62,789 nt of DNA from Oscillospiraceae bacterium. Lineage in GTDB: Bacteria > Bacillota > Clostridia > Oscillospirales > Ruminococcaceae. Of the stretch, positions 60,022-62,789 are shown in pieces. Below the pieces are notes generated by a model, which saw only the letters and a program-made list of their open reading frames with translations, was not told where the DNA came from and searched no databases. Where the stretch lies: NCBI GenBank assembly GCA_017396665.1, contig JAFQLH010000002.1, positions 1 to 62,789 of the forward strand, read 5' to 3'. Within the stretch, counting starts at the first letter, position 1. The number at the start of each line of letters is the position of its first letter. The position numbers and the translations under genes were made by a program.

Positions 60022-60748
60022 TTTTCTTTCCATAGGCAAGTTCCTTTACAACCTCTCCTGCAATTATAAGTCCTGCAACGGGCGGTACAAACGCATTGCT
60101 TGCAGGGACTGAGCGTTTATTCCCGTCAGTAACGCTCTTTGCCCCGTCGCTGAGTGTTACAGCTTCCTCGGTTGAATATACAACCTTAAGCCTTTTCACA
60201 CCACGCTTTTTAAGCTCTCTGCGCATAACCCTTGCGAGAGGGCAGACCGATGTCTTATAAATATCGCAGACGCACAGCTTTGTCGGGTCGAGCTTGTTCC
60301 CCGCACCCATTGAGCTGATAACGGGCACACCGAGGGCTGTTGCTCTTTCGATGATATCAAGCTTTGCCGTAACTGTATCAACGGCATCTACGATATAGTC
60401 ATACTGCGAAAAATCAAAGCTCTCAGCCGTTTCGGGAAGATAGAAAAGCTTATAGGCTGTGACCTTGCAATCGGGATTTATAGAAAGGATTCTTTCCCTT
60501 GCGACATCGACCTTGCTTCTTCCGACGGTATCGCAGGTAGCAATTATCTGCCTGTTTATATTTGACACAGAAACGTCATCGTTGTCGATAACGTCAATTG
60601 CTCCGACACCGCTTCGCACGAGTGCCTCAACGACATATCCGCCGACACCGCCGACACCGAAGACTGCGACTCTTGACCTTTCAAGTCTTGCCATACCATC
60701 TTCGCCGAAGAACATTTCCGTTCTTGTGAAAACCTCTTTTCTGTTCAT
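60011..60748 (-). CDS. tcdA: tRNA threonylcarbamoyladenosine dehydratase
   Basis: 245 residues of the ThiF/E1-like fold. ATP-binding VFGVGGVGGYVVEAL, then SNINRQI and the conserved VDAVDTVTAKL; ARVMRRELKKRGV near the C-terminus. It cyclises t6A to ct6A in tRNA. The location next to ttcA makes a small tRNA-modification pair. ATG 60748 follows AGGGG; the track-style TTG one codon upstream is unlikely. Confidence 0.9.
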   Translation of the reverse strand: MNRKEVFTRTEMFFGEDGMARLERSRVAVFGVGGVGGYVVEALVRSGVGAIDVIDNDDVSVSNINRQIIATCDTVGRSKVDVARERILSINPDCKVTAYKLFYLPETAESFDFSQYDYIVDAVDTVTAKLDIIERATALGVPVISSMGAGNKLDPTKLCVCDIYKTSVCPLARVMRRELKKRGVKRLKVVYSTEEAVTLSDGAKSVTDGNKRSVPASNAFVPPVAGLIIAGEVVKELAYGKKNDA

Positions 60749-60759
60749 CAAAAAGCCCC

Positions 60760-61683
60760 TTAAAACATCTCCGAGGAAAGATATCTCTCCCCTGTATCAG
60801 GAAGAACCACAACTATGTTCTTTCCCTTGTACTCATTTCTTTTTGCTATTTTCCCTGCCGCACTTATTGCCGCACCCGATGATATTCCGACAAGTATTCC
60901 GTCGGTCTTTACAATCTGCGCACCTGTTGAAAGAGCGTCCTCATCAGAAACTGTCACGACCTCATCGACAAGCGACATATCAAGAACAGCCGGCACAAAG
61001 TTTGCACCTATTCCCTGTATCTTATGAGCACCTGCTCTGCCCTGCGACAAAAGCGGAGAGCTTTCCGGCTCGACGGCAACAATCCTTACAGATGGCTTTT
61101 TCTCCTTCAGATATCTTGCGATACCTGTTATAGTTCCGCCTGTTCCGACACAGGCAACAAGCACATCGACATTGCCTTCCGTGTCCTCATATATTTCAGG
61201 ACCTGTTGTCATATAGTGAGAAAGAGCGTTTGCCTTATTATCAAACTGACCTAAAATAACCGAGCCTTCATGCTGTTCCTTGAGCTCGTTCGCCTTATTG
61301 ACAGCGCCCTGCATACCCTCGCTTCCCTTTGTCAGAACAAGCTGTGCTCCGTATGCTGAAAGAAGCTTTCTTCTTTCAAGGCTCATAGTTTCAGGCATTG
61401 TCAGAATAAGCTTATAGCCTCTTGCGGCACACACCGCTGCAAGACCGATGCCTGTATTGCCGGAGGTTGGCTCTATGATAGTAGCTCCCTCACGAAGAAG
61501 CCCTTTTCCCTCTGCGTCATTTATCATATACAGTGCAGCTCTGTCCTTTATGCTGCCTGCCGGATTCTGTCTTTCAAGCTTAGCTAAAAGCCTTGCTTCA
61601 AGCGAGTTTTCCTTTTCGTAGTTTGAAAGCTCCAAAAGCGGAGTTGAGCCGATAAGCTCGGTTACGTCCTTATAAATTCTCAT
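60760..61683 (-). CDS. cysK: Cysteine synthase A (O-acetylserine sulfhydrylase)
   Basis: 307 residues. PLP lysine Lys46 in PAGSIKDRAA, substrate loop EPTSGNTGIGLA, phosphate-binding GTGGTITGIARYL and C-terminal LPDTGERYLSSEMF. Makes cysteine from O-acetylserine and sulfide. Sits 11 bp upstream of tcdA and 15 bp after the AI-2E transporter gene, in one operon. Confidence 0.96.
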   Translation of the reverse strand: MRIYKDVTELIGSTPLLELSNYEKENSLEARLLAKLERQNPAGSIKDRAALYMINDAEGKGLLREGATIIEPTSGNTGIGLAAVCAARGYKLILTMPETMSLERRKLLSAYGAQLVLTKGSEGMQGAVNKANELKEQHEGSVILGQFDNKANALSHYMTTGPEIYEDTEGNVDVLVACVGTGGTITGIARYLKEKKPSVRIVAVEPESSPLLSQGRAGAHKIQGIGANFVPAVLDMSLVDEVVTVSDEDALSTGAQIVKTDGILVGISSGAAISAAGKIAKRNEYKGKNIVVVLPDTGERYLSSEMF

Positions 61684-61698
61684 AATATCAGTATCCTC

Positions 61699-62789
61699 CT
61701 ACTGCTGCATTACACTCTCCTCAAGCATTTCAGGTGTAACACGCTTATTGACATAGCTCTTGAGTGCTGAATAAACAACCGACAGCATCGGTATAAACAG
61801 TATCATACCGAGAAGTCCCATAAGGTCGCCGCCTATGAACACTGCAAGCAATGTAAAAAGCGGAGGAAGTCCGACAGAACCGCCGACAACCTTCGGATAT
61901 ATAACGTTGCCTTCAAACTGCTGGAGTGCAAAAAACAGCACTATAAACCAGAGCGCCTTTATAGGTGTTTCGATTACCATAAGCACAACGCCGACCGCAA
62001 GTCCGATGAACGCACCGAATATCGGGATAAGCGCTGTGACAGTAATAAGCACGCTTATCATAAGTGCATAAGGGAATCTGAGGATGGTCATCGTAACAAG
62101 GAACATAGAGCCCAGGATACAAGCCTCGACGCACTGTCCTGTAAAGAAGCTTCTGAACACCTTTGAAATTCCTGCAAGCGATGAAGTCAGCTTCTCAACG
62201 GTCTTAGGCTTCATATTTGCAACCATAATCTTCTTTATCTGAGCTGCTATCTTCTCCTTGTCCTTGAGCACCCACACGATGATAAGAAGCGTTGTCACAA
62301 AATAGTATACTACCTTTACTGCCGATTTAACCGCACCGAAAGCAATTCCCATAATTGTGCCCGAGCCTGCAAGAAGCCACTCAAACGCCTTCTCGATAGC
62401 TCCCTGCTTATCAAAGTTGAAGATAAAATCTGCTGCCTTAGGAGAAATATCCTCTATCTTACCCCTGTACTGCTCAAGCTTTGAAGGAAGCTCCGCCACA
62501 GCATCAAGCATACTTCTTCCGCTTGCCACAAGCTCAGGTACAATAAGCACGACAACCGCTGTCAGTATTGCACACAAAAGCAGTATGGTAAAGATTATAC
62601 AGCATATTCTCACGGCAGTTTTCGCTGTGTCAGAAAACCTCTTGTTTTTGAATGCCTTGTAGAAAAGCCCTTCTATCGCACTCATCGGGATGTTTATAAT
62701 GTACGCTACCGACAGGCCCAGTATTATTGGGAACAGAACTGACAAAACAGCCCCGAGCACACCTGCCACTCTATCAGTATACACAACAC
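61699..62789 (-). CDS. AI-2E family transporter (5' end beyond window)
   Basis: At least 361 residues, about seven transmembrane helices, conserved FFTGQCVEACILGSMF, PIFGAFIGLAVGV and QFEGNVIYPKVVGGSVGLPP segments. Family members act as exporters or sodium/proton antiporters; the AI-2 link is proven only for E. coli TqsA. The frame is open to the right edge and the GTG at 62784 lacks a ribosome site, so the true N-terminus is likely outside. Confidence 0.88.
   Translation of the reverse strand, partial: VVYTDRVAGVLGAVLSVLFPIILGLSVAYIINIPMSAIEGLFYKAFKNKRFSDTAKTAVRICCIIFTILLLCAILTAVVVLIVPELVASGRSMLDAVAELPSKLEQYRGKIEDISPKAADFIFNFDKQGAIEKAFEWLLAGSGTIMGIAFGAVKSAVKVVYYFVTTLLIIVWVLKDKEKIAAQIKKIMVANMKPKTVEKLTSSLAGISKVFRSFFTGQCVEACILGSMFLVTMTILRFPYALMISVLITVTALIPIFGAFIGLAVGVVLMVIETPIKALWFIVLFFALQQFEGNVIYPKVVGGSVGLPPLFTLLAVFIGGDLMGLLGMILFIPMLSVVYSALKSYVNKRVTPEMLEESVMQQ

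Overview
The window looks like chromosome from an anaerobic gut Clostridium-class bacterium of the Ruminococcus / Oscillospiraceae type. This is inferred from the trimeric NADH-linked [FeFe]-hydrogenase genes next to a sensory-type hydrogenase operon, biosynthetic arginine decarboxylase plus the carboxyspermidine route, a GMP synthase split from its glutaminase, Ser/Thr-rich lipoproteins with poly-Thr linkers, and promoters of the form TTGNNN-N17-(TGTGA)TATAAT. No rRNA, tRNA or CRISPR was seen. Most of the window is conserved housekeeping sequence in short operons, many closed by clear intrinsic terminators.

Layout. 1-2524 (minus): hndA-ATPase-hndB-hndC of a bifurcating-type hydrogenase, running off the left edge. 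2814-6103 (plus, divergent): DRTGG protein, anti-sigma-type ATPase, HydS-like [FeFe] hydrogenase lacking the proton-transfer cysteine, second DRTGG protein, PHP phosphoesterase. 6117-10956 (minus): an ATPase, a 40-residue Cys-rich protein, proline synthesis (proA, proB), a 2-hydroxyacid dehydrogenase, a membrane protein. 11181-12317: guaA (ATP pyrophosphatase subunit only) with promoter and terminator. 12256-20011: an integrated mobilizable element bounded by 60-bp direct repeats (55/60 identical) made of the guaA 3' end plus its terminator. It carries a Mob_Pre relaxase, a methyltransferase, a frameshifted XRE regulator, a frameshifted unknown gene, and a two-gene cargo of HNH-DGQHR protein plus OLD-type ATPase/TOPRIM nuclease. 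No integrase is visible.

20019-21828 (minus): two GNAT acetyltransferases and a nucleotide-sugar-epimerase-like protein. 21908-28757: three tandem paralogous lipoproteins with a C-terminal HELSH zinc-metallopeptidase motif, followed by an ECF sigma factor and a probable membrane partner (28835-30387). 30435-35736: two-component system plus FtsX-type ABC transporter. 35818-41888: strong promoter, a ~340-nt apparently structured leader with terminator, then the polyamine operon (speA, speE, speB, carboxyspermidine dehydrogenase, carboxyspermidine decarboxylase). 41976-46824: NarL-type two-component system and a second FtsX ABC system. 46829-47090: a 262-bp fold-back inverted repeat. 47092-49022 (minus): azlD, azlC, thrB. 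49184-51515: iron alcohol dehydrogenase and a reductase/epimerase. 51518-53800 (minus): small hypothetical, hom, ACT protein. 53958-55461: gdhA. 55470-58309 (minus): histidine phosphatase, zinc-ribbon membrane protein. 58408-59210 (minus): thiT under a TPP riboswitch with attenuator. 59194-62789 (minus): ttcA, tcdA, cysK and an AI-2E family transporter cut by the right edge.

The genes fit a fermentative amino-acid-prototrophic lifestyle: hydrogen metabolism with a sensory branch, ammonia assimilation (gdhA), proline, threonine and cysteine synthesis, polyamine synthesis, and several envelope-sensing modules. The most likely undescribed system is the HNH-DGQHR / OLD pair carried by the element at guaA. 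The leader RNA of the polyamine operon and the triplicated metallopeptidase lipoproteins are the next most interesting. All functional statements rest on motif and family recognition by eye; no database search was run.
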